Positions 7,439 through 15,623 of a stretch of 64,000 nt of DNA are shown piece by piece. The stretch's first letter is position 1. Each line of letters starts with the position of its first letter. The DNA is from Rhodococcus sp. KRD162 (GTDB taxonomy: Bacteria > Actinomycetota > Actinomycetes > Mycobacteriales > Mycobacteriaceae): assembly GCF_017168335.1 (NCBI RefSeq), contig NZ_JABFAU010000016.1, positions 263,084 through 327,083 on the forward strand, in the 5' to 3' direction. The translations under genes and the position numbers were made by a program. The notes below the pieces were generated by a model, which saw nothing but the letters and a program-made list of their open reading frames with translations, made no database searches and was not told the origin of the DNA.

Positions 7439-9103
7439 GTGCGATTGAGGACTCAGGTGCTGTTGTTGCAGGCCGCACTGGTGGCGGTGGCTCTGGCGGT
7501 GGCGTTCGGAGTGTTCGCGATCAGCAGTGGCAGGCAGGCGAGCGAGGAATACGGTGAACGCGCCCTCGCGGTCGCACGGACGGTGGCGTCGGATCCGCAG
7601 GTCCGCTCGCTCGTCGAGCAGTTCTCGGCCGCCGACACCGCGGGCACCGATGCCGCACCTGCGGGAGTGCTGGCAGGCGGGGCATTGCAACGCGCGGCCG
7701 AAGGTGCTCGGATTCGCACCGATGCCTTGTTCGTCGTCATCACCGATGATCGTGGTCTGCGGTTGGCGCATCCGGACCCCACCGTTCTCGGTCAACGGGT
7801 CAGCACCGACCCCTCGGGCGCGCTGGCCGGAAACGAGGTGGTCGAGCAGCAGCGCGGCACCCTCGGTGACTCCGTACGCGCGAAAGTGCCTGTGTTGGCG
7901 CTCGGTTCGAGGGACGTGGTGATCGGTGAAGTAAGCGTCGGTATTTCGACGACGGCCGTTCGCACGGAATTGTCGAAGGATCTGATCAACGGAGGGTTGG
8001 TCACCGGTGGCGTGCTGTTGTTGGGCCTGGTCGGTTCGATTCTGTTGGCGCGCAGATGGAAAAGACTGACCCTGGGGCTCGAGCCGGAGGAACTGGCCGA
8101 ACTCGTGCGTGAACAGGAGGCCGTGCTGCACGGAATCGGGGAGGGCGTGGTGGCAATCGACCCGGACGGGGTGGTGACGGTCGTCAACGACGAGGCGCGC
8201 ACGCTGCTCTCGATCGACGGCAGGCCGGGGATGCGGGTGGAGGACATCGGCCTGACCCCGCGGCTGCTCGAGGTCATCGAAAATCCGACGGCCGAGCCGG
8301 TGCTCGCCGCCGTGAACGAGGTGGTGGTCATTGCATCCGCCCGAAAAGTGCTGCGCGACAGCCGTGATCTGGGTACCGTGCTGACGGTGCGCGACCGGAC
8401 CGATGTGGAAACCCTGACGCGTCAGCTCGACGCGGTGCAGTCGATGTCCGCCGTACTGCGCGCACAACGTCACGAGTTCGCGAACCGGATGCATCTGGTC
8501 AGTGGCTTGCTGCACGAGGGGCATCCGGATCGGGCCTCGCAGTACATCGACGACATCCTCGGAATCGGTTCGAGGTCGGAATCGATCGAGGGCATCGATG
8601 CCGTCGCCGATGCCTATCTTCGGTCGTTCCTGACAGCAAAGGCCGCACATGCGCGTGAGAGCGGAGTGCGGTTGGTGCTGGGCGAGAACACCTGGGTGGG
8701 CGGTGAGCTGGCCGTTCCGGTGGACGTGACCACGGTGCTGGGAAATCTCGTCGACAACGCGATCGACGCGGCACGGTTGGGGGTTCGTCGGCCGGCGGAG
8801 GTGGAAGTGGAACTGGTGCAGGATCATTCGACGCTGCACATCGTGGTCCTCGATTCCGGCGACGGCGTGGACATGCCATCGGATCAGGTGTTCGTCGAGG
8901 GTGTGTCGACGAAATCGACCGCAGAAACGCCCGGCGGCCGAGGAGTGGGCCTGGCCTTGAGTCGTCAGATCGCGCGTACCCGCGGCGGCGATGTGACTCT
9001 GGCCGATGTCGGCGGGCAGGTCACCGCGGACAACGGCAGAGGCGGCGCGGTGTTCATCGCGTCGATACCGGGTGCGCTACACGACAACGAGGTGTCGCAA
9101 TGA
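7439..9103 (+). CDS. CitA/DcuS-family sensor histidine kinase for citrate
   Basis: 554 residues, GTG start. Helix about 5-24, periplasmic PAS-like (PDC) sensor about 25-185, helix about 187-205, cytoplasmic PAS about 220-330, then a histidine region with H345 (RAQRHEFANRMHLVSGLL), typical of the CitA/DcuS class rather than the EnvZ class. ATPase motifs are DNAIDAAR (N-box), DSGDGV and GGRGVGLALS. It overlaps the response-regulator gene by ATGA and diverges from the CitMHS carrier, so citrate or a related tricarboxylate is the likely signal. Ligand identity is inferred from context. Confidence 0.9.
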   Translation: MRLRTQVLLLQAALVAVALAVAFGVFAISSGRQASEEYGERALAVARTVASDPQVRSLVEQFSAADTAGTDAAPAGVLAGGALQRAAEGARIRTDALFVVITDDRGLRLAHPDPTVLGQRVSTDPSGALAGNEVVEQQRGTLGDSVRAKVPVLALGSRDVVIGEVSVGISTTAVRTELSKDLINGGLVTGGVLLLGLVGSILLARRWKRLTLGLEPEELAELVREQEAVLHGIGEGVVAIDPDGVVTVVNDEARTLLSIDGRPGMRVEDIGLTPRLLEVIENPTAEPVLAAVNEVVVIASARKVLRDSRDLGTVLTVRDRTDVETLTRQLDAVQSMSAVLRAQRHEFANRMHLVSGLLHEGHPDRASQYIDDILGIGSRSESIEGIDAVADAYLRSFLTAKAAHARESGVRLVLGENTWVGGELAVPVDVTTVLGNLVDNAIDAARLGVRRPAEVEVELVQDHSTLHIVVLDSGDGVDMPSDQVFVEGVSTKSTAETPGGRGVGLALSRQIARTRGGDVTLADVGGQVTADNGRGGAVFIASIPGALHDNEVSQ

Positions 9104-9756
9104 GAGTTCTGGTGGTGGACGACGACTTTCGGGTGGCAGATCTGCACGCGGCACTGGTGAACTCGCTCGAGGGCTACGAGGTGGTCGCGGTGGCGACGAG
9201 TATCGCGCAGGCGCGTGAGCTGTTGGCGACCCGGTCGTTCGATCTGGCATTGGTCGACGTGTACCTGCCCGATGGCTCCGGCATCGAGCTGGTGCGCGAA
9301 CTTCCGTGCGAGGCAATGGTGCTCTCTGCCGCCGCCGATCAGCCGACGGTGCGAGCTGCGATGATCGCGGGTGCCTGGACGTATCTGGTGAAGCCGTTTC
9401 CGCGCTCGGCATTGGTCGACCGTCTCACCGGCTACGTTGCCTACCGCGCTGCCCTCGATCGTTCGGAGGAGCTCGGTCAGGCCGATATCGACAGTGGACT
9501 CGACGCGCTGCGCCCACGCCCATCTGCCCCGACGCCGACCTCGCAGTCGGTCACCCGCGATCTGGTTCTCGACGCCGTCCGCGGTACGTCCGAGCCGATG
9601 TCGGCGGGCGAAGTTGCAGCCGCCATAGGGATTTCGCGGGCGACGGCGCAGCGCTACCTGGCAACACTGGTATCCAAGGGACGGCTGCGCATGCAGTTGC
9701 GCTACGGGTCCACCGGTCGACCGGAACAGGAGTATTCGTCAGTTCCTGGTTCGTGA
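9100..9756 (+). CDS. CitB/DpiA-family response regulator
   Basis: 218 residues. Receiver with D7-D8-D9, phosphoacceptor D53 (LALVDVYLPDGSG) and K98 (VKPF). The C-terminal domain, about 150-215, carries a helix-turn-helix (AAAIGISRATAQRYLATLVSKGRL) as in DcuR/DpiA regulators. It partners the kinase just upstream (ATGA overlap) and probably controls the divergent CitMHS-usp transcript. Its last 18 bases overlap the convergent MFS gene on the other strand. Confidence 0.9.
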   Translation: MRVLVVDDDFRVADLHAALVNSLEGYEVVAVATSIAQARELLATRSFDLALVDVYLPDGSGIELVRELPCEAMVLSAAADQPTVRAAMIAGAWTYLVKPFPRSALVDRLTGYVAYRAALDRSEELGQADIDSGLDALRPRPSAPTPTSQSVTRDLVLDAVRGTSEPMSAGEVAAAIGISRATAQRYLATLVSKGRLRMQLRYGSTGRPEQEYSSVPGS

Positions 9757-11127
9757 CGCCGCCACCACCACGGCTCCGAACACCGAGATCGCTGCGGTGA
9801 CCAGGGCTGCGGTATTCCAGCCGTGTACCAGTGCGACAACGCCGCTGGCACTCGCGCCTACAGGAACTGCGACCACCGCGACGATGGTGACACCGATGGC
9901 AGAGCCCACGTAGCGCGCGGTGTTGTTCGCGCCACTGCCCATTCCTGCTCGCCCCGCGGGGACTCCGGCCACGGCCTCGCGTCCCAGTGCAGCGTTGAGT
10001 ACCCCGCTGGCGACTCCGGCCACGAGTAGGCCGGGGAGCAGCCGTGGCCAGGATGCGTTCTCGGACAACCCTGTCAGCATCACCATCCCGATGGCGACGC
10101 CCACGAGACCGACGGCAAGTTGCGTGCGGCCACCGATCGAGGCGGGAAGTCTGCGGGCCAGCAAGGCGGTGACCACGGACGTGGCCGACCATCCGAACAA
10201 CAGCAGGGCGGCACCGAGCGCATCGATCCCGAGCGCGATGCCGAGAAATCCTGACATGTACGACATCAACGCGATGATCCCACCGCCCGTGGCCAGCGCT
10301 GCAACCGTCGCAGCGACGAACGGCGGGTGCTGAAACAGAGCGAGGTCGAGCATCGCTGTTGTGCTTCGCAATTCGAAGACGACGAAGCCGACCAGCAGGA
10401 GTGCGGCGAGAACGAACAGCAGGATCGGGACGAGCGAGGTCCACCCCTGCCTGCCCTCGACCAATGCGGCCAACAATGCACCGACGCCCGTCGCCAACAG
10501 CAGTGCGCCGAGTGGGTCGAGCCCTCTGGGTGCGTCGGACGTGGATTCCTCGACGAGCAGATGTGCGGCCACGGTCAGCACGGCTGTGGCCACGGCCAGC
10601 ACCACGTAGGCCTCGCGCCAACTCGCCCAGCGATCCAGGACGGCGGCCAGCAACGGGCCGAGCGCGATGCCGGCACCCACGCTTGCGCCCCATACTCCGC
10701 TGGCCTTGGCGCGAACGGGACCGGCCGGGTGGGTGTGCGCGATGATGCCCAGGCTCGATGCCATGACGGCAGCGCCGCCGAGGCCCTGCAGGATGCGGGC
10801 CAGCACGAAGGTCAGTGTGTTGGGGGCGATGGCGCAGACGACCGCGCCTAGGGCAAGCACCGCAGCACCGAGCACGAACGTGCGGCGACGACCGAAATCG
10901 TCGGCGACCGTTCCGGTGGTGAGCAACGCGGCTGCGAGACCGATGCTCATGGAACTGAGAATCCAGGTTCGTCCCGCGGCGTCCGACATCAGATCGGCCG
11001 CGGTGCTGTTGATGGTCGCGAGCGGCGCGGTGAACGCCATCAGCGTCAGCAGCGTGCCGAGGGCGGCGACAGACAGGGCTCGGGTGCTGTTCGCTGTGCC
11101 GGTGGGTGAGGGCGCGGAGTGGGTCAT
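9739..11127 (-). CDS. MFS drug-type exporter (DHA2-like)
   Basis: 462 residues, about 12-14 membrane helices. Motif A-like loop GTVADDFGRRRTFV after helix 2 and motif C-like GASVGAGIALGPLLAAV in helix 5 mark a proton-driven exporter; the N-terminal sequence LATINSTAADL follows the DHA pattern. AAGGA lies before the ATG. A good promoter (TTGACC-17-TACAGT) is seen on the minus strand, in the gap shared with a divergent HxlR-type gene, the likely regulator. Substrate unknown. The 3-prime end overlaps the convergent response-regulator gene by 18 bp. Confidence 0.88.
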   Translation of the reverse strand: MTHSAPSPTGTANSTRALSVAALGTLLTLMAFTAPLATINSTAADLMSDAAGRTWILSSMSIGLAAALLTTGTVADDFGRRRTFVLGAAVLALGAVVCAIAPNTLTFVLARILQGLGGAAVMASSLGIIAHTHPAGPVRAKASGVWGASVGAGIALGPLLAAVLDRWASWREAYVVLAVATAVLTVAAHLLVEESTSDAPRGLDPLGALLLATGVGALLAALVEGRQGWTSLVPILLFVLAALLLVGFVVFELRSTTAMLDLALFQHPPFVAATVAALATGGGIIALMSYMSGFLGIALGIDALGAALLLFGWSATSVVTALLARRLPASIGGRTQLAVGLVGVAIGMVMLTGLSENASWPRLLPGLLVAGVASGVLNAALGREAVAGVPAGRAGMGSGANNTARYVGSAIGVTIVAVVAVPVGASASGVVALVHGWNTAALVTAAISVFGAVVVAASRTRN

Positions 11128-11153
11128 CTTCGTCCTTCTGGTCTGGTGATCGA

Positions 11154-11182
11154 ACTGTAAACGCCCAACTTGGTTCGGTCAA
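11154..11182 (-). promoter_or_regulatory. SigA-type promoter of the MFS gene
   Basis: Minus strand: -35 TTGACC (11177-11182), 17-bp spacer, -10 TACAGT (11154-11159). It lies within the 74-bp gap shared with the HxlR gene. ACTGTA occurs twice on the plus strand, 32 bp apart (11154 and 11186), which could be regulator half-sites. Confidence 0.7.
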
Positions 11183-11189
11183 CAGACTG

Positions 11190-11195
11190 TAGGAT
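11190..11195 (+). promoter_or_regulatory. -10 element of the HxlR gene
   Basis: TAGGAT, then six bases, then ATG 11202, consistent with a leaderless transcript. It overlaps one of the two ACTGTA words, so autoregulation would be possible. Confidence 0.5.
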
Positions 11196-11201
11196 CACGC
11201 C

Positions 11202-11726
11202 ATGGCACTCGGAATCGACTATGCCCGCCAGGACTGCTCCCTGGCCCGCGCCCTCGAACTCGTCGGCGAGCGATGGACGATGCTCATCGTGCGTGACTGC
11301 TTCTTCGGCATCCGGCGCTTCGGCGACTTCCTGGTCCACCTCGATATCTCCAAAGCCGTCCTCACCCAACGACTCGGAGCACTCGTCGACGCCGGGATCC
11401 TCGAAAAACGAGCCCGCACCGCCGAGGGTGGACACGACGACTACGTCCCCACAGCCGCCCTCGAAGGACTGTGGCCCGCTCTGTTCGCCCTGACCTACTG
11501 GGGTGAGGAACAGACCGCGAAACCCGAAGGGCGGCGTCGGCGATTCCTGCACGCTCCCTGCGGAACCGACCTCGGACCACTGGGACTGTGCCCCGAATGC
11601 GGCGTGGCACCGGGCCCGCAGGACATCGACACCGACATCGGACCCGGTTACGACCCCGACACTCGATCCGACGAGGTGTCGATGCAACTACGAACGCGTC
11701 GACGGCTACTCGAGCCCCTGCGCTGA
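11202..11726 (+). CDS. HxlR-family regulator with C-terminal Cys cluster
   Basis: 174 residues. Winged helix about 10-105 with the conserved N-terminal Cys12 (DCSLARALELVGERWTMLIV), FGDF and the recognition segment ISKAVLTQRLGALVDAGILEK. After it comes a basic stretch and a C-terminal segment with H117, C120, C130 and C133 (HAPC, then LCPEC), which looks like a small zinc ribbon and is additional to the HxlR core (about 110 residues). It diverges from the MFS exporter gene, which it probably represses. Signal unknown; Cys12 or the Cys cluster could sense electrophiles, oxidants or metal. Confidence 0.9.
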   Translation: MALGIDYARQDCSLARALELVGERWTMLIVRDCFFGIRRFGDFLVHLDISKAVLTQRLGALVDAGILEKRARTAEGGHDDYVPTAALEGLWPALFALTYWGEEQTAKPEGRRRRFLHAPCGTDLGPLGLCPECGVAPGPQDIDTDIGPGYDPDTRSDEVSMQLRTRRRLLEPLR

Positions 11727-11733
11727 GCGAGAG

Positions 11734-12159
11734 TCAGTCCGGCACGTGTGCCGCGTGGCCGAGATCGCGCAGGGCCGCCCGCAGCGTGCTCGCGGCCTCG
11801 TCCTGCGACTCCGGTGAAGGGTTCGGATCCGCTCCGGAGATGTCGAAGTTCCCCATCTCGTACGCCGGGAACACGTGCAGGTGCAGATGCGGCACCTCGA
11901 GTCCGGCAATCAGCAGTCCGGCGCGGGGCGCGTCGAACGCCGTCCGGACGGCCTGGCCGACGATCTGCGCGACGGCAGTGACCTTGGCGAACACGGCACC
12001 GTCCACGTCCTGCCACTGGTCGATCTCCTCCCGAGGCACCACCAACGTGTGGCCCTGGGTGACCGGGGCGATCGTCAGAAACGCGACCACATCGTCGTCC
12101 TGCCAGACGAAGCGACCCGGAATCTCGCCGGCGATGATCTTGCTGAAAATGGAAGCCAT
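11734..12159 (-). CDS. HIT-family nucleotide hydrolase/transferase
   Basis: 141 residues from ATG 12159 (MASIFSKIIAGEIPGRFVWQ); a start six codons upstream is possible but adds only MRHPVP. The histidine triad is VPHLHLHVFP (H-x-H-x-H), preceded by the usual APVTQGHTLVVP block. Such proteins hydrolyse nucleoside phosphoramidates or related nucleotides. It ends seven bases from the convergent HxlR gene. An 8-bp inverted repeat lies directly upstream of the start codon. A second HIT gene is at 23087; the two differ in length and sequence and are not recent duplicates. Confidence 0.88.
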   Translation of the reverse strand: MASIFSKIIAGEIPGRFVWQDDDVVAFLTIAPVTQGHTLVVPREEIDQWQDVDGAVFAKVTAVAQIVGQAVRTAFDAPRAGLLIAGLEVPHLHLHVFPAYEMGNFDISGADPNPSPESQDEAASTLRAALRDLGHAAHVPD

Positions 12160-12161
12160 GG

Positions 12162-12191
12162 GAACAGGATGCCTCATACAAGGTCCTGTTC
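12162..12191. repeat. Inverted repeat GAACAGGA-N14-TCCTGTTC before the HIT gene
   Basis: Perfect 8-bp arms separated by 14 bases, two bases upstream of the HIT ATG. It could be an operator or an mRNA hairpin masking the start region. No further features are evident in the rest of the 144-bp gap to the glycosyltransferase gene. Confidence 0.45.
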
Positions 12192-12303
12192 ACCGGTCAC
12201 TCCACAGGTTGCGCTCCTGACTCCCTGCTGCCCTGCTGCCCTCCCAGGTGATTGCCAGGTTCATCGCAGGCAGGGTCCAGCTCTGCACCCGAGCCTTGTC
12301 GAC

Positions 12304-13557
12304 ATGACAACGAATTCCCTCGCCCGAGCAGCAGGCCCGCGGCCCGGCTCGAACACCACTGCCACGCTCGAGGTGGTCATCCCGGTCTACAACGAAGAGG
12401 CCGACCTGGAACAGTGCATTCGTCGTCTCCATGAGCATCTCGAGGACCGGATCCCGTTTCGGTCGAGCATCACCATCGCCGACAACGCCAGCACCGACGG
12501 CACCCTCACCGTCGCGCATCGTCTCGCCGAGCAGATCGACGGAGTTCGAGTCCGTCATCTGGACGAGAAAGGCCGCGGACGCGCACTCAAGGCAGTGTGG
12601 TCGACATCGACGGCAGATGTCGTGGCCTACATGGATGTCGACCTCTCGACCGACCTCAACGCGCTGATGCCGCTGATCGCACCGCTGATGTCCGGGCACT
12701 CGGACCTCGCGATCGGATCGCGGTTGAACCGATCATCTCGGGTAGTCCGCGGAGCCAAACGTGAGTTCATCTCGCGCAGTTACAATCTCATTCTGCGTAC
12801 CTCGCTGCGCGCGCGATTCTCCGATGCCCAGTGCGGCTTCAAGGCCATGCGCACCGACGTGGCCCGGCAATTGCTGCCGCTCGTCGAAGACACCGGATGG
12901 TTCTTCGACACCGAATTGCTCGTCATCGCAGAGAAAGTCGGGCTGCGGATTCACGAAGTACCCGTTGACTGGGTCGACGATCCGAACAGCAGCGTCGACA
13001 TCGTCGACACCGCCGTCGAGGACTTGCGGGGGTGCTGGCGCGTCGGTCGCGCGCTGGCCACCGGAGTGCTGCCCGTCGCCGAACTACGCCGGAGCCTGGG
13101 CCGGGAACCGCTCGTACCCGGTGTGCCGCACGGAATGATCAGCCAGATGGTGAGATTCGGCATCATCGGTATCGCCAGCACCGTCGCCTACGCTCTGCTG
13201 TACCTCGTGCTGCACCCGTTGATCGGGGCCCAGGCCGCGAACTTCGTCGGGTTGCTGATCACTGCGGTACTCAATACAGCGGCCAACCGCGCCTTCACCT
13301 TCGGGGTGAGAGGCTCCGACGGGGCAGGCAAGCATCAACTGCAAGGGCTGGTGATCTTCGGCTTCGCCCTCGTCGTCACCAGCGGGTCGCTCGCAGTGCT
13401 GCATGCCTGGGCTCCCGGCGTCGACCGGCACGTCGAACTCGCCGTCCTCATCGTTGCCAACCTCGTGGCCACCGTGTGCCGATTCGTAGCTCTGCGATGG
13501 GTCTTCCGTAACCCGGAGTCGGCGCTCGCACCGACCACGGTGGAGCCGAGCCGATGA
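12304..13557 (+). CDS. GT2 glycosyltransferase fused to a GtrA-like membrane domain
   Basis: 417 residues. Domain 1 (about 20-250) is a GT-A glycosyltransferase of the DPM1/DPG synthase type: VVIPVYNEEADLEQ, ADNASTDGT, and DVDLS as the metal-binding DxD. Domain 2 (about 280-400) has four hydrophobic helices of the GtrA type (VRFGIIGIASTVAYALLYL, NRAFTF). Known relatives load a sugar on polyprenyl phosphate and flip or present it. It overlaps the next gene by ATGA, which encodes a GT39 transferase that would use the lipid-linked sugar. The frame is open further upstream but the HIT-like shadow there is not coding. Sugar and acceptor unknown. Confidence 0.9.
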   Translation: MTTNSLARAAGPRPGSNTTATLEVVIPVYNEEADLEQCIRRLHEHLEDRIPFRSSITIADNASTDGTLTVAHRLAEQIDGVRVRHLDEKGRGRALKAVWSTSTADVVAYMDVDLSTDLNALMPLIAPLMSGHSDLAIGSRLNRSSRVVRGAKREFISRSYNLILRTSLRARFSDAQCGFKAMRTDVARQLLPLVEDTGWFFDTELLVIAEKVGLRIHEVPVDWVDDPNSSVDIVDTAVEDLRGCWRVGRALATGVLPVAELRRSLGREPLVPGVPHGMISQMVRFGIIGIASTVAYALLYLVLHPLIGAQAANFVGLLITAVLNTAANRAFTFGVRGSDGAGKHQLQGLVIFGFALVVTSGSLAVLHAWAPGVDRHVELAVLIVANLVATVCRFVALRWVFRNPESALAPTTVEPSR

Positions 13558-15545
13558 CGACGACGATCGAGCGGCCCTCACCGGCCGCGGAATCCGCGCC
13601 CGCGACCTCCCCCCGGTGGGAATGGATCGCAACCGCTGCGCTGTTGGTCGGCACCGGTGTCGCCTACCTCTGGGACCTCGGAGCGTCGGGCTGGGCCAAT
13701 TCTTTCTATTCTGCTGCCGTACAAGCAGGTTCGGTGTCCTGGAAGGCCTTCTTCTTCGGATCCTCCGATGCCGGCAATTCGATCACCGTCGACAAGCCGC
13801 CGATGTCACTGTGGCTGATGTCGCTGTCGGTGCGTCTGTTCGGGCTCAGTACCTGGGCGATGCTGGTGCCGCAGGTACTGCTCGGCGTCGCCTCGGTGGC
13901 ACTGCTCCGCGCCACCGTCAAGCGCCACTTCGGCGCCGCCGCAGGCTTGCTCGCCGGCCTGGTACTGGCCCTCACCCCGGTCGCGGCACTGATGTTCCGG
14001 TTCAACAACCCCGATGCGTTGCTCGTACTACTGATGATCGCGGCGGTCTGGGCCCTGCTGCGCGGTGTCGAGACCGGAAAGACCACGTGGCTGTTGCTCA
14101 CCGGGATGTTCGTCGGATTCGGATTCCTCACCAAGCAACTCCAGGTGATGCTCGTGGTGCCGCCGCTGGCGCTGACCTACCTGATTGCCGGACCGCCCAA
14201 GCTCGTCACCCGAGTGCTGCAGCTGTTCGGCGCGCTCGGTGCGATGATCGTCTCGGCCGGATGGTGGCTGCTGATCGTCGAATTCTGGCCCGCATCCTCA
14301 CGGCCGTGGGTCGGTGGATCGCAGAACAATTCGATCCTCGAGCTCACGTTCGGCTACAACGGATTCGGCCGGCTCAGCGGCGACGAGACCGGAAGCGTCA
14401 CCCGCGGTGGCTTCGGGGGTGCGGGTGGCGGCTCGATGTGGGGCGAAACCGGCATCTCCCGCATGTTCGACGCCTCCCAGGGCGGCCAGATCGCCTGGCT
14501 GATCCCGGCGGCGCTGATTCTGCTGGTGGTCGGACTCGTGTTGTGCGGCAGATCTCCTCGATCGAACGGTCGGCGTGCGTCGTTGATCGTCTGGGGTTCG
14601 TGGGTGCTCGTCACCGGTCTGACGTTCAGCTTCATGGCGGGGATCTTCCATGCGTACTACACAGTTGCACTCTCGCCTGCCATTGCCGCGCTGATCGGCA
14701 TCGGCAGTGTGATGGCGTGGCGTCGGCGCGAGAGGTGGTGGGTGCGGACCGCGATGGCGGTCGCGGTGGCGGCGACGGTTGCGATGGCCTGGGTGTTGCT
14801 CGGGCGCAGTGCGAGTTTCGTGCCGTGGCTGAAGTGGACGATCGTCGTCGTCGGAGTGCTCGCCGCGACGGCCCTGCTGATCCCCGCCCTGACCCGTGGC
14901 CGGTTGGCGGCAGTGTCGATCCTTGCGGTGATGTTCGCCGGCCTGGCCGGTCCGACGGCGTACGCGGCCGACACGATCGTCACCCCGCACACCGGATCGA
15001 TCGTCTCGGCCGGGCCGAGCACCGGCATGCGCGGATTCGGCGGCACGGGCATGGGCAAGGGCATGGGCGAGGGCCACGGAGGCCGAGGTGCCATTCCTGC
15101 CGGTATGCAACTGCCGGCCGGATTCCCCGGTCGCACCGGGGCTCCCGGGCAGGCACCCGCAGCCGGTCATGTGTCGGAGATCGGCCGCGGGATGGGTGGT
15201 CTGCTCGAGGCCAGCACACCCACGGCAGCGATCACAGCCATGCTCGAGCAGAACGCGGATTCGTACACCTGGGTGGCGGCGACCGTCGGAGCCAACACCG
15301 CCGCGGGGTACCAACTGGCCACCGAGGATCCCGTCATGCCCGTGGGCGGATTCAACGGCACCGATCCCTCGCCGACACTCGCCGAATTCGAGCAGTACGT
15401 CGCCGACGGACGGATCCACTACTTCATCGGCGGTGCCGTCCCGGGAATGCAGTCGGGTACCTCGGCTGCGATATCGGCCTGGGTCGCCGAGAACTTCACC
15501 GCGACCACGGTCGACAGCGTGACGTTCTACGACCTCTCGAAGTAA
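13554..15545 (+). CDS. GT39/ArnT-like membrane glycosyltransferase
   Basis: 663 residues, about 12 membrane helices. The first loop contains WANSFYSAAVQAGSVSWKAF and, further on, DKPP, the PMT/ArnT-type catalytic-loop signature for polyprenyl-phosphate sugar transferases. A Gly/Met-rich extracytoplasmic stretch (about residues 480-530) precedes a C-terminal globular part (NADSYTWVAATVGAN). It is translationally coupled to the GT2-GtrA gene, so the pair probably makes and then transfers a lipid-linked sugar to a cell-envelope acceptor. A strong terminator follows. Confidence 0.9.
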   Translation: MTTTIERPSPAAESAPATSPRWEWIATAALLVGTGVAYLWDLGASGWANSFYSAAVQAGSVSWKAFFFGSSDAGNSITVDKPPMSLWLMSLSVRLFGLSTWAMLVPQVLLGVASVALLRATVKRHFGAAAGLLAGLVLALTPVAALMFRFNNPDALLVLLMIAAVWALLRGVETGKTTWLLLTGMFVGFGFLTKQLQVMLVVPPLALTYLIAGPPKLVTRVLQLFGALGAMIVSAGWWLLIVEFWPASSRPWVGGSQNNSILELTFGYNGFGRLSGDETGSVTRGGFGGAGGGSMWGETGISRMFDASQGGQIAWLIPAALILLVVGLVLCGRSPRSNGRRASLIVWGSWVLVTGLTFSFMAGIFHAYYTVALSPAIAALIGIGSVMAWRRRERWWVRTAMAVAVAATVAMAWVLLGRSASFVPWLKWTIVVVGVLAATALLIPALTRGRLAAVSILAVMFAGLAGPTAYAADTIVTPHTGSIVSAGPSTGMRGFGGTGMGKGMGEGHGGRGAIPAGMQLPAGFPGRTGAPGQAPAAGHVSEIGRGMGGLLEASTPTAAITAMLEQNADSYTWVAATVGANTAAGYQLATEDPVMPVGGFNGTDPSPTLAEFEQYVADGRIHYFIGGAVPGMQSGTSAAISAWVAENFTATTVDSVTFYDLSK

Positions 15546-15561
15546 CACCGGACCACCACGA

Positions 15562-15597
15562 AAGAGCCCCGCACCATGACAGGTGCGGGGCGCTTTT
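15562..15597 (+). terminator. Rho-independent terminator after the GT39 gene
   Basis: Perfect 10-bp stem GCCCCGCACC / GGTGCGGGGC (15566-15575 and 15582-15591) with a 6-base loop, flanked by A-rich sequence before it and followed by GCTTTTGC. Confidence 0.88.
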
Positions 15598-15623
15598 GCG
15601 TCGAGCAGATAGTCTGATGCACT

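Noticed and set aside
12192..12303. PhoP or PHO-box type repeats upstream of the GT2-GtrA gene
   Set aside because: Words such as GTTCACC and TCACTCC are present but not in a regular spacing, and they do not match the TCACAGC-N4-TCACAGC pattern seen at 3150.
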